From NCBI RefSeq assembly GCF_900142095.1, contig NZ_FQZP01000006.1, forward strand, positions 1-64,000: 64,000 nt of DNA, given 5' to 3'. This document shows positions 1-8,894 of this stretch, piece after piece. Position 1 is the stretch's first letter, and the number at the start of each line of letters is the position of its first letter. Both the position numbers and the translations under genes were made by a program. Origin of the DNA: Thermoclostridium caenicola (lineage in GTDB: Bacteria > Bacillota > Clostridia > DSM-8532). The notes beneath the pieces are model-generated. The model saw only the letters and a program-made list of their open reading frames with translations. It was not told where the DNA came from and made no database searches.

Positions 1-73
1 CAGAATCTATTGGATACTTAGGGGGTTACAACACGGAAGCTTACTGTATCGTGTAGGAGGCTGATTTTTATTC

Positions 74-154
74 CTACAAATCGTTGACACTATCCGTCCT
101 CAGGTCATTATTGACATCCTGCTGAATCTTCGACAGAATTTCCTGGTAATCCAA
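74..154 (-). CDS. Possible 26-residue small protein downstream of the FapA-like gene
   Basis: A short reading frame starts at TTG 154, eight bases after a strong AGGGGG ribosome binding site that overlaps the stop codon of the upstream DUF342 gene, and ends with TAG at 74-76. The peptide is acidic and polar, beginning MDYQEILSKIQQDV, with no membrane segment. Placement and spacing suggest translational coupling to the gene before it. I recognise no family. It could be a real small protein, a regulatory leader, or the decayed start of a longer gene, so confidence is low. Confidence 0.35.
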   Translation of the reverse strand: MDYQEILSKIQQDVNNDLRTDSVNDL

Positions 155-166
155 AATCGTTTCCCC

Positions 167-1756
167 CTACCTCGTTTTGATGGCGTTATCCTTGAAATAA
201 AAGACCGTCATGGGTGTTTCCTTGGTGATCTCTTCGCCTATGCCTTTTATCTCCACCCTGACCCGTGGATAGCACCTGTTCCGGACGATAACCGCTCCTT
301 CGCCCGGAGTTTTCAGGTCATCGGTCAGGTTCCTCAGCTCATATTCCAATTCCTTGATCTGTTCCTTCAGATCCGAATACTGGTTCTTCAGCTCCTCGAA
401 CTGGATGCGCTGTTCTTCTGAAAGATCGGATGAGCAGGAGTAAACATGAATATGCTGTTTGAGCTGTGTCAATTGATCCCTGAGCTCTTTCAGATGGAGC
501 TTTTTCTGATCCAGTTCCATCTTGAGATTGCTCCGGTTAAACCCTCTGACCCGGATTACGGTCCGGTTCTCGGCAACATTGCCGATGTCTGCGGCGGATA
601 CCCGGATTTCCGCATCGATGGTACCGCCGATGATCTTGCCGCGGGGCGCTTCGACAATGACCTGCCTGGCCTTTATGTTGGCATTGATGCAATAGAATCC
701 CACATAAACATTGCCCTCACATTCCACGGTGATATCGGACAGGAATTTGACATAGAGATTCTTTTTGCAGCGAAGCACGGTTTTGCCCTTGCCGGCGATA
801 CCGCCCCGGATGTATACGTTGCCGTCCCGGCTCCCGATTTGATCGGCAGCCCCGACGCCGTACTCGCCGAGGATCTCCAGGTCCTTGTCGGAAACGGCAC
901 AGAAATTGTCTTCCACGGTCCCCTTAACAGACAGGTAGCCGTCAAAACCTATATTACCGGTGGAAAAATCGATATCCCCGTTGATTTCAAGAAAATCGTA
1001 GACGCCGATAGTATCCCCCTTGTAATAGACTGCCCCGGTCTTCTTGGCGTACAGGGTGGTCACGCCGTCCTTGGTTTCCTCATAGACTGAGGTACGGTCA
1101 TACAGGAGCGGCAGCCATTTGCCCGGAATGGGAGGAATCGGGTTGCCCCGGACGCTCTTGCCGGGTATTCCGGGAGTGGGATTCTTTCTCTCGCCCAGCC
1201 AGTCGCCCTTGTTGACCCGGTGGATTAGATTCAGCTCGTAATGGTTGACATTGCCCGAATCATATACCTGGGGTTTGGGGGTTTGAATTTCATATAGCTT
1301 GATTTCGGCATCCGTTCCGTTGATTGCGGGCACACCCTCGGCTATCAGGTATTCAACACTCGGGGAAAGACTCCCGGTGAGCACCTCTGTCTTGATGCCG
1401 TAAACAACACCGGCTTTGCGCAGTGCCTCATAGATCTCCCTGATCAGATTGTCACGGTTCTCAGGCGCCAGGTCTTTGTCGGGGACGTACAGGGTCATGT
1501 AGGCCCGCAACTCATCGTTGGACACATGAATAATAACGCGATCCCGTTCCTGGCCGAACAGGACAGGACCATGGGGTGCATTCAGGAGAGCGTTTTTTAT
1601 GGCGGTAAAACTGATGATTTTTATCTGGGGGAAAGAATTCTGCAGTATTTTGCTGAACGCCTCCATGGAAAGGCCCTTTGCCGTGGATTTGATATAGAAA
1701 TATCCCGCATCCCGGGAGATCTCTATATACTCGTTTTTAAACAACAGTAGAGCCAT
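167..1756 (-). CDS. FapA-like DUF342 family protein
   Basis: A 529-residue soluble protein of the DUF342/FapA (flagellar assembly protein A) family. The N-terminal third is a mixed domain. Residues about 180-400 carry the Gly-rich beta repeats typical of the family (NPTPGIPGKSVRGNPIP, then strands rich in G, N and V that probably form a beta-helix). A coiled coil follows at about 415-485 and a short beta domain ends the chain. The ATG at 1756 is preferred to the one at 1783 because AAGGGG lies nine bases before it and nothing precedes the other. FapA-type proteins are linked to cell-surface or flagellar functions, but no flagellar gene is nearby, so the role here is open. Confidence 0.8.
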   Translation of the reverse strand: MALLLFKNEYIEISRDAGYFYIKSTAKGLSMEAFSKILQNSFPQIKIISFTAIKNALLNAPHGPVLFGQERDRVIIHVSNDELRAYMTLYVPDKDLAPENRDNLIREIYEALRKAGVVYGIKTEVLTGSLSPSVEYLIAEGVPAINGTDAEIKLYEIQTPKPQVYDSGNVNHYELNLIHRVNKGDWLGERKNPTPGIPGKSVRGNPIPPIPGKWLPLLYDRTSVYEETKDGVTTLYAKKTGAVYYKGDTIGVYDFLEINGDIDFSTGNIGFDGYLSVKGTVEDNFCAVSDKDLEILGEYGVGAADQIGSRDGNVYIRGGIAGKGKTVLRCKKNLYVKFLSDITVECEGNVYVGFYCINANIKARQVIVEAPRGKIIGGTIDAEIRVSAADIGNVAENRTVIRVRGFNRSNLKMELDQKKLHLKELRDQLTQLKQHIHVYSCSSDLSEEQRIQFEELKNQYSDLKEQIKELEYELRNLTDDLKTPGEGAVIVRNRCYPRVRVEIKGIGEEITKETPMTVFYFKDNAIKTR

Positions 1757-1968
1757 GTTATAATACCCCTTGTAAACGCTCAATTAATTGTTTTATATAT
1801 AATTGTAATTCGATATCGGTTTAGTAGAAAAACGACAATAAACGACATGTTCATGTTCAAATTTACATTTTAATTATACAGTAATGCCTGTCAGGCGTAC
1901 AAGAAGTCTTGCATTTTGCCGGATACATTATTTACGTTAGACAGCAAACCAAAAAGGACAGTGAACCC

Positions 1969-2871
1969 ATGGAATGGCATGCAGAAAAAGAGCGCGTCAT
2001 ATTGCGGAACGTGGCACAGTTTGACCTTCAGCAAACCTTTGAATGCGGACAGTGCTTCAGGTGGCGAAGGCTGGAGAATGGCAACTGGCTGGGGATTGTC
2101 AGGGGCAGGGTGGTGGAGGCCGAACAGGCAGGCCGCGATATCATCTTTCATAACACGGAGCGATCCGATTTTGTCCGGATGTGGCATGAATACTTCGACC
2201 TGGGCCGTGATTATGGTGCGGTGCAGCGTGAGCTTTCCCGTAATGATCCGGTCATGAAGGAAGCCATTGCCTTCGCGCCCGGACTCAGGCTTCTGAAACA
2301 GGAATTTTTCGAGATCCTCATCTCCTTCATCATTTCACAGAACAACAATATCCCCAGGATCAAAAGGATTGTGGAATGCCTGGCCCAAAACTACGGAAGG
2401 CCGGTAGTCTACCGGGAACATGTCCTTTATGCCTTTCCGGAAGCGGATGTGCTGGCCGCTCTGTCCGAGGAATCCCTCCGGTGTATCAGGGCGGGATACC
2501 GGGCCAGGTACATCATCCGTGCATCCCGGCAGGTGCATGCGCTTGATGTGGACGCGCTCGGGAAAATGGATTCCGGCAGTGTGAGGCAGGCGCTTCTTGC
2601 GCTGCATGGGGTCGGTGAAAAAGTGGCGGATTGCGTCGGGCTGTACAGCGGGCTGATGCCTGACGCTTTTCCTGTGGACAGGTGGGTCAGACGCGTGATG
2701 GAAACGCTGTATCCGGAAAGCGGAACCACCAATGAAGCGATTGTGGCCTTTGCGCGAAGGAAGTTCGGGCCGCTTGCCGGCATCGCCCAGCAATATCTGT
2801 TCTACTTTGCCCGGGAAAACCGGATCGGCATGGACAACCCCGGCAGCGAGGCAGCCTCGTCGACGGACTGA
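1969..2871 (+). CDS. 8-oxoguanine DNA glycosylase/AP lyase, OGG1 type
   Basis: A 300-residue base-excision repair enzyme that removes oxidised guanine from DNA and nicks the abasic site. The N-terminal OGG domain has the FECGQCFRW motif (residues 25-33). The helix-hairpin-helix GPD core has HGVGEKVADC with the predicted catalytic lysine at 218, followed by FPVDRWV with the catalytic aspartate at 237; both match the human OGG1 Lys249/Asp268 arrangement. An in-frame ATG at 1909 exists, but the ATG at 1969 has an AGGA site upstream and starts just before the conserved domain. It appears monocistronic; a separate promoter for the next gene follows its stop codon. Confidence 0.88.
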   Translation: MEWHAEKERVILRNVAQFDLQQTFECGQCFRWRRLENGNWLGIVRGRVVEAEQAGRDIIFHNTERSDFVRMWHEYFDLGRDYGAVQRELSRNDPVMKEAIAFAPGLRLLKQEFFEILISFIISQNNNIPRIKRIVECLAQNYGRPVVYREHVLYAFPEADVLAALSEESLRCIRAGYRARYIIRASRQVHALDVDALGKMDSGSVRQALLALHGVGEKVADCVGLYSGLMPDAFPVDRWVRRVMETLYPESGTTNEAIVAFARRKFGPLAGIAQQYLFYFARENRIGMDNPGSEAASSTD

Positions 2872-2880
2872 GCCGGCTCT

Positions 2881-2909
2881 TTGAACTGCGGATTCCGCGA
2901 TGGTATAAT
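2881..2909 (+). promoter_or_regulatory. Sigma-A type promoter for the lipoprotein gene
   Basis: TTGAAC at 2881-2886 and TATAAT at 2904-2909 are separated by 17 bases, and the -10 is preceded by TGG, an extended -10 element. It starts ten bases after the glycosylase stop codon and 76 bases before the lipoprotein start. Confidence 0.65.
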
Positions 2910-2984
2910 GGAAAAGGATGTAAAGTTTTATGGGCCTGTCCGCTGCCAGGCGGGATATGGCCTTTTGAAAAGGAGGGGTACGGG

Positions 2985-4034
2985 ATGGCAAAGTGCCGAT
3001 CCCTTATTTTCCACATTGTAACCCTGTTCCTGTGCCTTGCGCTGTTGCTGGCCGGGTGTGCCAGGATGCAAGACGTGACGGAAACAGATGAACCGGCGGA
3101 TACTCCTGAAGCTACCGCAAAAGAAACCCCTGCTCCCGAAATCACCCCAACGCCTGTTCCCAACCCGGATGCCGGGCTGACCGAAAGCATGGTTTCGGAT
3201 TACTTTTACCGGAACTATCCGGATATGACCCTGCTGGACTGCTTCATTGAGGACTTTGACAGGGACGGCCATGAAGAGGCGCTGGCTGTGGCAGGTTTTG
3301 GAGATGAGATTTCAGGCTTCTATATCCTCAGGTACAGGAACGGCGACCTGGTACAGGTGGGCGACATGGCCGGGAATGACAGCGGGTATGCCATAGAGCA
3401 TGTGGAACCGGTCCGTATGAACGGCAGCAACAAGACCTATATCCATGCTGCACTGACCAATTTTGTCAACCTGTACGGCTTTTCCCTTTATGCGCTTGAC
3501 GGAGATGAAATCCGGTTGCTGGTCACCAGCGCATCGCCTACGGGAGTCGGGGATGACGGGCTTCTGGATCTTGAAGATGACGGCGTATACGAAGGCTATT
3601 ACCAGCACAGGTGGAGCTATGACGTTTATTATTATCCCGTCTTCAGCACATACCTCTGGAAGGATGGCGAATTTGTGCCGGATATCTGCCGCATTGAGCT
3701 GCCCGATTATCCGGACAGCATTGAAGATACGATACACGAATACCTGATCCTGAGCATCCTGGACCTTGACCATTGCCGGGAAGCTGATGACAGGCTTGCC
3801 ATGCTCTTTACAGGCGATCCCGGGAAAGCACCCGAACTCCATCTGGATGCCATAGCCGGTGCCTTGTTCAATGACATCATGGAGCTTGATGACGGTCTGA
3901 ACCTTAAGGTCAGCCGGAAGGGCAATCAGGCCACAGCCCGGATGTCCGTTGCCGACACGGACGGAACGGGATATGCGTATACCTTTCATCTGGTAAAGAT
4001 GGATTATGGCTGGAGCATCAAAAGCATAGAATAA
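2985..4034 (+). CDS. Predicted lipoprotein of unknown function
   Basis: A 349-residue exported protein. The first 25 residues form a lipoprotein signal peptide: basic MAKCR, a hydrophobic run, and the lipobox LLAGC with the lipidated Cys at about 24. A Thr/Pro/Glu-rich linker (about 28-65) tethers the folded part to the membrane. The rest contains Asp-rich, FG-GAP-like segments such as FIEDFDRDGHEEALAV and LLDLEDDGVYEG, which resemble metal-binding loops seen in beta-propeller or VCBS-like proteins. Start ATG has AAAGGAGG upstream. No family can be named with confidence. It has its own promoter and a strong terminator after it. Confidence 0.75.
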   Translation: MAKCRSLIFHIVTLFLCLALLLAGCARMQDVTETDEPADTPEATAKETPAPEITPTPVPNPDAGLTESMVSDYFYRNYPDMTLLDCFIEDFDRDGHEEALAVAGFGDEISGFYILRYRNGDLVQVGDMAGNDSGYAIEHVEPVRMNGSNKTYIHAALTNFVNLYGFSLYALDGDEIRLLVTSASPTGVGDDGLLDLEDDGVYEGYYQHRWSYDVYYYPVFSTYLWKDGEFVPDICRIELPDYPDSIEDTIHEYLILSILDLDHCREADDRLAMLFTGDPGKAPELHLDAIAGALFNDIMELDDGLNLKVSRKGNQATARMSVADTDGTGYAYTFHLVKMDYGWSIKSIE

Positions 4035-4077
4035 TACCGGTGAGGCCTTTCTTCGCCGGAAAGAAGGCGGAAAGAAC

Positions 4078-4109
4078 AAAAGAGACTGTCGTATGCGACA
4101 GTCTCTTTT
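4078..4109. terminator. Bidirectional intrinsic terminator
   Basis: A perfect 13-bp inverted repeat (4078-4090 with 4097-4109, loop GTATGC) begins with A and ends with T runs. It separates the lipoprotein gene on the plus strand from the convergent tRNA genes and can serve both. Confidence 0.85.
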
Positions 4110-4110
4110 C

Positions 4111-4185
4111 TGGTGACCCCAAGGGGATTCGAACCCCTGTTACGGCCTTGAAAGGGCCGTGTCTTAACCACTTGACCATGGGGCC
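4111..4185 (-). tRNA. tRNA-Glu (anticodon TTC)
   Basis: The reverse complement folds as a standard cloverleaf: acceptor stem GGCCCCA with TGGGGTC, anticodon stem CGGCC/GGCCG around loop CTTTCAA (anticodon TTC), a T arm with GGTTCGAATCC, and an encoded CCA end. It is the distal gene of a two-tRNA transcript. Confidence 0.95.
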
Positions 4186-4192
4186 TTATAAA

Positions 4193-4269
4193 TGGTAGCG
4201 GCGGTCGGATTTGAACCAACGACACTGCGGGTATGAACCGCATGCTCTAGCCACCTGAGCTACGCCGCC
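4193..4269 (-). tRNA. tRNA-Met, elongator type (anticodon CAT)
   Basis: Reverse complement cloverleaf with anticodon stem TGCGG/CCGCA around loop TTCATAC (anticodon CAT), T arm GGTTCAAATCC and an encoded CCA end. The anticodon stem lacks the three consecutive G:C pairs of initiator tRNA and the first acceptor pair is G:U, so elongator Met is more likely than fMet. It is the promoter-proximal gene of the pair, seven bases from tRNA-Glu. Confidence 0.93.
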
Positions 4270-4298
4270 ATATTTCCGGCGTGTTAGCGCGCTTTTAT

Positions 4299-4327
4299 AG
4301 TATAGCAAAGTCCTGAAACGCAGTCAA
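4299..4327 (-). promoter_or_regulatory. Promoter of the tRNA-Met/tRNA-Glu unit
   Basis: On the minus strand TTGACT (4327-4322) and TATACT (4304-4299) are 17 bases apart, about 30 bases before the tRNA-Met gene. This is a near-consensus vegetative promoter, as expected for stable RNA. Confidence 0.75.
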
Positions 4328-4554
4328 GCATTTTTTTTCGCTTGTTTGGCTGCCTGTGTTAACCATTTCTTCCTGTGGACGGTACGGCCGTTTGCCCCCG
4401 CGCCTGAGTCGCCGTGCCCGAACCTTGTCCTGATGCCAAACTGCCTGTCCGGACGTGTTGCCGGCAGGTTCTGAAATCTGGTTATGTTCGGGTTCCTGCC
4501 TAATATAAATAAAGTAAGAGAAAGAATCCATTGCTCAGGGTGGAGGCGGCTGTT

Positions 4555-4764
4555 TTGAAAATCAAGATCTTTTCCGGTGATGATATCCGGACTCTGGAAT
4601 CCTTGGTTAACCGGTTCATCAGCAATAAGCAGGTGATCGCGCTGAAGCAGTCTGAGTCCGTGGACAGGAACAACCAGTGGCGGTTGACCATCACGGTATT
4701 CTATGATGATTACTATCGCTACGACTACATCGATGAGGCGTTTATAAACGGGGCATCCAGGTAG
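4555..4764 (+). CDS. Small Cse60-like (DUF2758) sporulation protein
   Basis: A 69-residue protein starting MKIKIFSGDD and ending with a TVFYDDYYRYDYIDEAF-type acidic tail. The order beta strand, helix with LESLVNRFI, then beta strands with LTITVFYDD resembles the small sporulation protein Cse60/DUF2758. I chose TTG 4555 because GGAGG sits nine bases upstream; the TTG at 4531 has no such site. Family assignment is from overall pattern only. It precedes the glycosylation cluster by about 115 bases and may be a separate unit. Confidence 0.55.
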   Translation: MKIKIFSGDDIRTLESLVNRFISNKQVIALKQSESVDRNNQWRLTITVFYDDYYRYDYIDEAFINGASR

Positions 4765-4879
4765 CCCGGCCTGACCGGATGCTGCCGGCCGATGGGCTGT
4801 ATGCCCATTTCGAACGATTTTCGGCACACCTGCGTATCATGAATATGTGTACAACCTATGACGCCATTGGGGGACGAAT

Positions 4880-5647
4880 ATGAAAGTATTGATATTATGC
4901 GGTGGCCGGGGACTGAGAATGCATGAGCTGACCAGGGATATGCCCAAGCCGCTTGTTCCCATTGCCGGTAAGCCGATGCTGTGGCATATCATGAAGCTTT
5001 ACAAGCATTACGGCTTTGACGATTTTATCCTGCTGCTGGGATACAGGGGCGACAGGATTAAGGAGTATTTCATGGATTATCCCTGGAAAAACCACAGCTT
5101 TGTCCTGGACACCCAGAACAGCCGTATCACCTTGCTGGAAGAGGCGGAAAACTGGAAGATTACCTTTCTGGACACAGGCCTGGATACCACGACCGGGGAC
5201 CGGATCAAAAAGGCGCGGGATCTGGTCGGCAACAAGACCTTTATGGCCACCTACGGGGATGGCCTGGCGGATATCAACCTCCATAAGCTCCTGGTCTTCC
5301 ACAGGGAAAAAGGGCGTATTGCCACCGTGACAGGGATCAGCAAGAAAAGCCAGTATGGCACCATGACGGTACGGAACGGCATTGCGGATTCGTTTGTGGA
5401 AAAGGAAAGCAGGGAAGGCATCATTAACGGCGGCTTTTTTGTTTTTGAGCCGGGTGTGTTTGATTACCTCTCAGCCGTTGAGCCCAATATCCTTGAAAAA
5501 CACGCCATGGCCGATCTTGCCAGGGACAGGCAACTGGCCGTCTATATGCACGACGGGTTCTGGTATGCCTGCGATACCTACTATGACGTCATGACCATGA
5601 ACAAGATGGCGGAGGAAGGCATGGACCGATGGAGGGTATGGAAATGA
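4880..5647 (+). CDS. rfbF: Glucose-1-phosphate cytidylyltransferase (RfbF-like)
   Basis: A 255-residue sugar nucleotidyltransferase predicted to join CTP and glucose-1-phosphate into CDP-glucose. The N terminus [14 protein letters not shown] is the nucleotide-binding signature (GGRGLRM at 8-14), followed by [13 protein letters not shown]. Later segments YGDGLAD (Mg-binding Asp) and [14 protein letters not shown] match RfbF proteins rather than RfbA/GalU. Its stop overlaps the next start (ATGA), and the next gene is a CDP-glucose dehydratase-type enzyme, which supports cytidylyl specificity. The pathway feeds deoxysugar or branched-sugar synthesis for surface glycans. Confidence 0.85.
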   Translation: MKVLILCGGRGLRMHELTRDMPKPLVPIAGKPMLWHIMKLYKHYGFDDFILLLGYRGDRIKEYFMDYPWKNHSFVLDTQNSRITLLEEAENWKITFLDTGLDTTTGDRIKKARDLVGNKTFMATYGDGLADINLHKLLVFHREKGRIATVTGISKKSQYGTMTVRNGIADSFVEKESREGIINGGFFVFEPGVFDYLSAVEPNILEKHAMADLARDRQLAVYMHDGFWYACDTYYDVMTMNKMAEEGMDRWRVWK

Positions 5648-6645
5648 GCGGTTTCTGGAATGGACGCAATGTTTTTGTAACGGGTTGCACAGGCTTTCTG
5701 GGAAGCCACCTGGTGAAGGCCCTGAAAAGCAAAGGGGCTGTTGTGACCGGTCTGGTGCGTGACAGGGTACCGTCATCCGGTTTTTTTCATGATCTTTCGG
5801 GCATCAGCCAGGTCTACGGTTCACTGGAAGATTACGCCCTTCTGGAGAGGGCTTTGAATGAATATGAGATCGATACGGTATTCCATGTGGGGGCGCAGGC
5901 CATTGTCGGGACGGCTAACCGGAATCCCCTGTCCACCTTTGAGGCCAACATCCGGGGCACCTGGCATGTGCTGGAGGCCTGCAGGAGAAATCCGCTGGTC
6001 AAAAGAGTCATTGTGGCATCCAGCGACAAGGCCTACGGGGATCAGGAGGTGCTTCCCTACAATGAAAACATGCCGCTACAGGGAAGGCATCCCTACGATG
6101 TCTCCAAAAGCTGCGCCGATTTGATCGCGCAGGCCTATTACCATACCTATGGCCTGCCGGTTTGCATCACCCGCTGCGGGAACCTGTACGGCGAGGGGGA
6201 TACCAATTTCAACCGGATTGTTCCCCAGACCATCCTGAGCGTGCTTAAGGGGCAGGCGCCCGTCATACGCAGTGACGGGACCTTTATCCGGGACTATTTC
6301 TATGTGGAGGATGCGGTCAGCGCCTATATGCTCCTGGCTGAAAAAATGGAAAGCGAGGGGCTTTTCGGTGAGGCCTTCAACTTCAGCAATGAGATCCAGC
6401 TGACGGTTCTGGAACTGGTCAATAAAATCCTGGACATCATGGGTTCAAACCTGAAACCGGTTATCCTGAACCGGGGAAACCATGAGATCCGGCACCAATA
6501 CCTGGATGCATCCAAGGCCAGAAGGCTCCTGGGATGGTCGCCCCGCTACACCATTGATGAAGGATTGAAAAGGACGATTGAATGGTACCGGGCATATTTT
6601 GGGCAAACCGATCGGCATGGCCTTGAGGAGTGTGTCGGGGGATGA
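5644..6645 (+). CDS. rfbG: CDP-glucose 4,6-dehydratase-like SDR enzyme (RfbG-like)
   Basis: A 333-residue extended short-chain dehydrogenase. The Rossmann motif TGCTGFLG lies at 13-20, a serine/aspartate pair at ASSDK (125-129), and the catalytic YxxxK at Tyr151/Lys155 (YDVSK). The fold and the preceding RfbF suggest conversion of CDP-glucose to CDP-4-keto-6-deoxyglucose; a GDP-mannose dehydratase-type substrate is the alternative. ATG 5644 overlaps the RfbF stop as ATGA, so the two are translationally coupled. The next step enzymes of dideoxysugar synthesis (such as the RfbH dehydrase) are absent, which leaves the final sugar unknown. Confidence 0.8.
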   Translation: MSGFWNGRNVFVTGCTGFLGSHLVKALKSKGAVVTGLVRDRVPSSGFFHDLSGISQVYGSLEDYALLERALNEYEIDTVFHVGAQAIVGTANRNPLSTFEANIRGTWHVLEACRRNPLVKRVIVASSDKAYGDQEVLPYNENMPLQGRHPYDVSKSCADLIAQAYYHTYGLPVCITRCGNLYGEGDTNFNRIVPQTILSVLKGQAPVIRSDGTFIRDYFYVEDAVSAYMLLAEKMESEGLFGEAFNFSNEIQLTVLELVNKILDIMGSNLKPVILNRGNHEIRHQYLDASKARRLLGWSPRYTIDEGLKRTIEWYRAYFGQTDRHGLEECVGG

Positions 6646-7574
6646 ACGAGCTTGTTTTTTGCACGGTGATTTCCAGGTTCAGGTTGTACCAGGCCATTGC
6701 CATGCTCTGCTCGCTCCAGGAAGTCCTGAAGGATCCTGTTCTGTATGTGCTCTGCGTGGATGAAGAAACACACCGCCTCATCAGCAGGATGGGATGGCAG
6801 CGCATCCGGCTGCTGCATCTCTGTGAGCTCAGGCACGAAGCGCTGGCCCAGGTCAGGAAAAACCGACGGATGAACGAGTATTGCTGGACCCTGAAGCCGC
6901 TCCTGATAGAGGCGGTGTTCTCGCGCGATCCCAAGATCGACAGGGTGACCTATGTGGATGCGGATCTTTTCTTCTTTGCCGATCCGTCGGTGATCTTCCA
7001 GAGCCAGCCCGACTGTTCGGTGCTTTTGTCCCGAGGCGATATCGTCATTCCGTCCCTTGCTCCCGAGAACAAGGCGAGGCTCCAGTCCCTTCTCGGCCGG
7101 TACAATTCCGGTTTCATCAGCTTCAAAAGAGATGAAACCGGGCTGGACTGCCTCAGATGGTGGAAGAACCGCTGCCTGGAATCCTGCGTCAGCAAGCCCG
7201 AGGCAGGCCTTTTCGGCGACCAGAAATACCTGGACGACATGCCTGCCAGGTTTCCGAATGTCTGTGAGATCCGGACACCGGGTGTCAATATCGGTCACTG
7301 GAACCGTGCCCAATACCAGTATTCCATTGTCGACGGAAAGGTATATGCCGGGGCAAACCAGCTGATTTGCTACCATTTCAGCGGTTTTCGCGTGCTGAGG
7401 GGCAACCGGATCATCATGATCCATGAACAGAGCGCTGCGGATCTGCCTTTCTTCTATGGGATTTACATACACATCCTGCAGAATGTGATCCACAATATCA
7501 GCAGGATTGACCCGGGATTCGACGGCTATTCCGATGCCCAGGACCTGGAGCGGAAGGAGAGTGACAAGAAATGA
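6642..7574 (+). CDS. Glycosyltransferase (DxD type, paralogue of the gene at 8895)
   Basis: A 310-residue cytosolic glycosyltransferase with an A-type fold. Conserved blocks are EYCWTLKP (79-86), the metal-binding VDADLFFF (105-112) and [11 protein letters not shown], followed by a HW(N) segment and a C-terminal YHFSGF. The same blocks occur at identical positions in the protein encoded at 8895-9845, so the two arose by duplication. Start ATG 6642 overlaps the stop of the dehydratase gene (ATGA), and its own stop overlaps the next gene, so the cluster is translationally coupled. Donor and acceptor are unknown; a CDP- or UDP-sugar donor is inferred. Confidence 0.75.
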   Translation: MNELVFCTVISRFRLYQAIAMLCSLQEVLKDPVLYVLCVDEETHRLISRMGWQRIRLLHLCELRHEALAQVRKNRRMNEYCWTLKPLLIEAVFSRDPKIDRVTYVDADLFFFADPSVIFQSQPDCSVLLSRGDIVIPSLAPENKARLQSLLGRYNSGFISFKRDETGLDCLRWWKNRCLESCVSKPEAGLFGDQKYLDDMPARFPNVCEIRTPGVNIGHWNRAQYQYSIVDGKVYAGANQLICYHFSGFRVLRGNRIIMIHEQSAADLPFFYGIYIHILQNVIHNISRIDPGFDGYSDAQDLERKESDKK

Positions 7575-8779
7575 GGGCAAGCATCATCATCCCTTCCTGG
7601 AATGCCCGGGAACGGCTTTACCTGAACCTTGTGGCGCTGAACAACCAGGATTACCAGGGTGACGATGTGGAGATCATCGTGGTGGATAACGGCTCCACCG
7701 ATAACACCCTGGACATGCTGAAAAATTTCAAATCCAGGTTCCCCCTGCGGTTCATCCGCCTGGAAGAGAACCGGGGCATTGCTCGGGGACGCAACCAGGG
7801 CATCCTGGAAGCCCTGGGGGAGATCCTCATCTTCCATGACAGCGATATGATCGCCTCCAGAAGTTTCGTGCGGAAGCATATTGAGGCCCATGAGCAGGGG
7901 GATGACCTGGTGGTCTGCGGTCTGTTCTGGAAACGCATTTTTTCGTTCTTCTACAAGAAGTTCAGCCACGAGCAGATGGCGCGATTCGAACGCATGGCCG
8001 GCAGCCTTCTGAACCTTGCGGATCCGCCCCAGGACCGGATGCCCCTCATCACCGAGGCTGATGTGCTGGACGGAAGCTACGAGAAATACAGCTTCGACCT
8101 GGATCTCCCGTTCATTGTGGATTTGAAGCAGGTCCTGGCCAGGTACGGCAGCACCCTCACCGGATACAACCTGCCCTGGCGCTTCTTCATCACCAACAAC
8201 CTTTCGGTACCCAGAAGCAAAGTGATGGGCGTGGGTATGTTTGACGAGGGCATTGTCCGGTACGGCTATGAGGACTATGACCTGGGTATCCGGCTTTTCA
8301 AGGACGGCTGCCGGTTTGTGGTGGCAGAGGACATCATGAGCTGTCACCAGGAACACCCGGCCAACTTCACCTGGGTGGACGTGGTGGAGAACGTGACCTA
8401 TATCTGCGAAAAGTATAACCATATCTTCTATCTGGATATGCAGATGGTCTGCCTCCAGGAGGCGCTGAAGACCGATTCGGACAGAATCAACCTGGTGGTG
8501 GGCGATATCCGGCAACTGCTGGCGGAAGAGTCGAGCCATCCGATCCTGTGGGTGTTTCTGAAACTGCTCAATATCATCCGAAAGAGTCACTACAAGCCTT
8601 ACAGGGGGCCTACGGCGGATGTCATCATCAACATTGCCGACAGTATTCCCATGATCATCCGGCAAACGAGGGAATGGGTTGAAGCACGGAAAGCGGTCCA
8701 TTTTGTCAGGATGCTGCGCGATTTGCTGAAGATGGCGCTCAATATCGAGCTGGGCCCGAAGATCGGCCTGAATATCTGA
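7571..8779 (+). CDS. Family 2 glycosyltransferase
   Basis: A 402-residue GT2 enzyme. The N terminus [11 protein letters not shown] begins the nucleotide-sugar binding fold; IIVVDNGSTDNT (about 35-46) and FHDSDMI (DxD metal site, about 92-98) are the donor-binding motifs. A later YGYEDYDLGIRLF segment is the usual ED acceptor/catalytic motif. The C-terminal 130 residues are helical and not recognised. It starts inside the stop of the previous gene (ATGA). Within this cluster it probably adds one sugar to a surface or spore glycan. Confidence 0.82.
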   Translation: MRASIIIPSWNARERLYLNLVALNNQDYQGDDVEIIVVDNGSTDNTLDMLKNFKSRFPLRFIRLEENRGIARGRNQGILEALGEILIFHDSDMIASRSFVRKHIEAHEQGDDLVVCGLFWKRIFSFFYKKFSHEQMARFERMAGSLLNLADPPQDRMPLITEADVLDGSYEKYSFDLDLPFIVDLKQVLARYGSTLTGYNLPWRFFITNNLSVPRSKVMGVGMFDEGIVRYGYEDYDLGIRLFKDGCRFVVAEDIMSCHQEHPANFTWVDVVENVTYICEKYNHIFYLDMQMVCLQEALKTDSDRINLVVGDIRQLLAEESSHPILWVFLKLLNIIRKSHYKPYRGPTADVIINIADSIPMIIRQTREWVEARKAVHFVRMLRDLLKMALNIELGPKIGLNI

Positions 8780-8894
8780 GAAGAAATGGCTCCCGGCAAA
8801 TCAACCGGGTGGACGATCCATGACGGGTTTTCATCCATCACCCCCCATGAGGGAGGTCAAGGTGGATTCAAGCATCAGGAAAGGGGTTGGGCAC

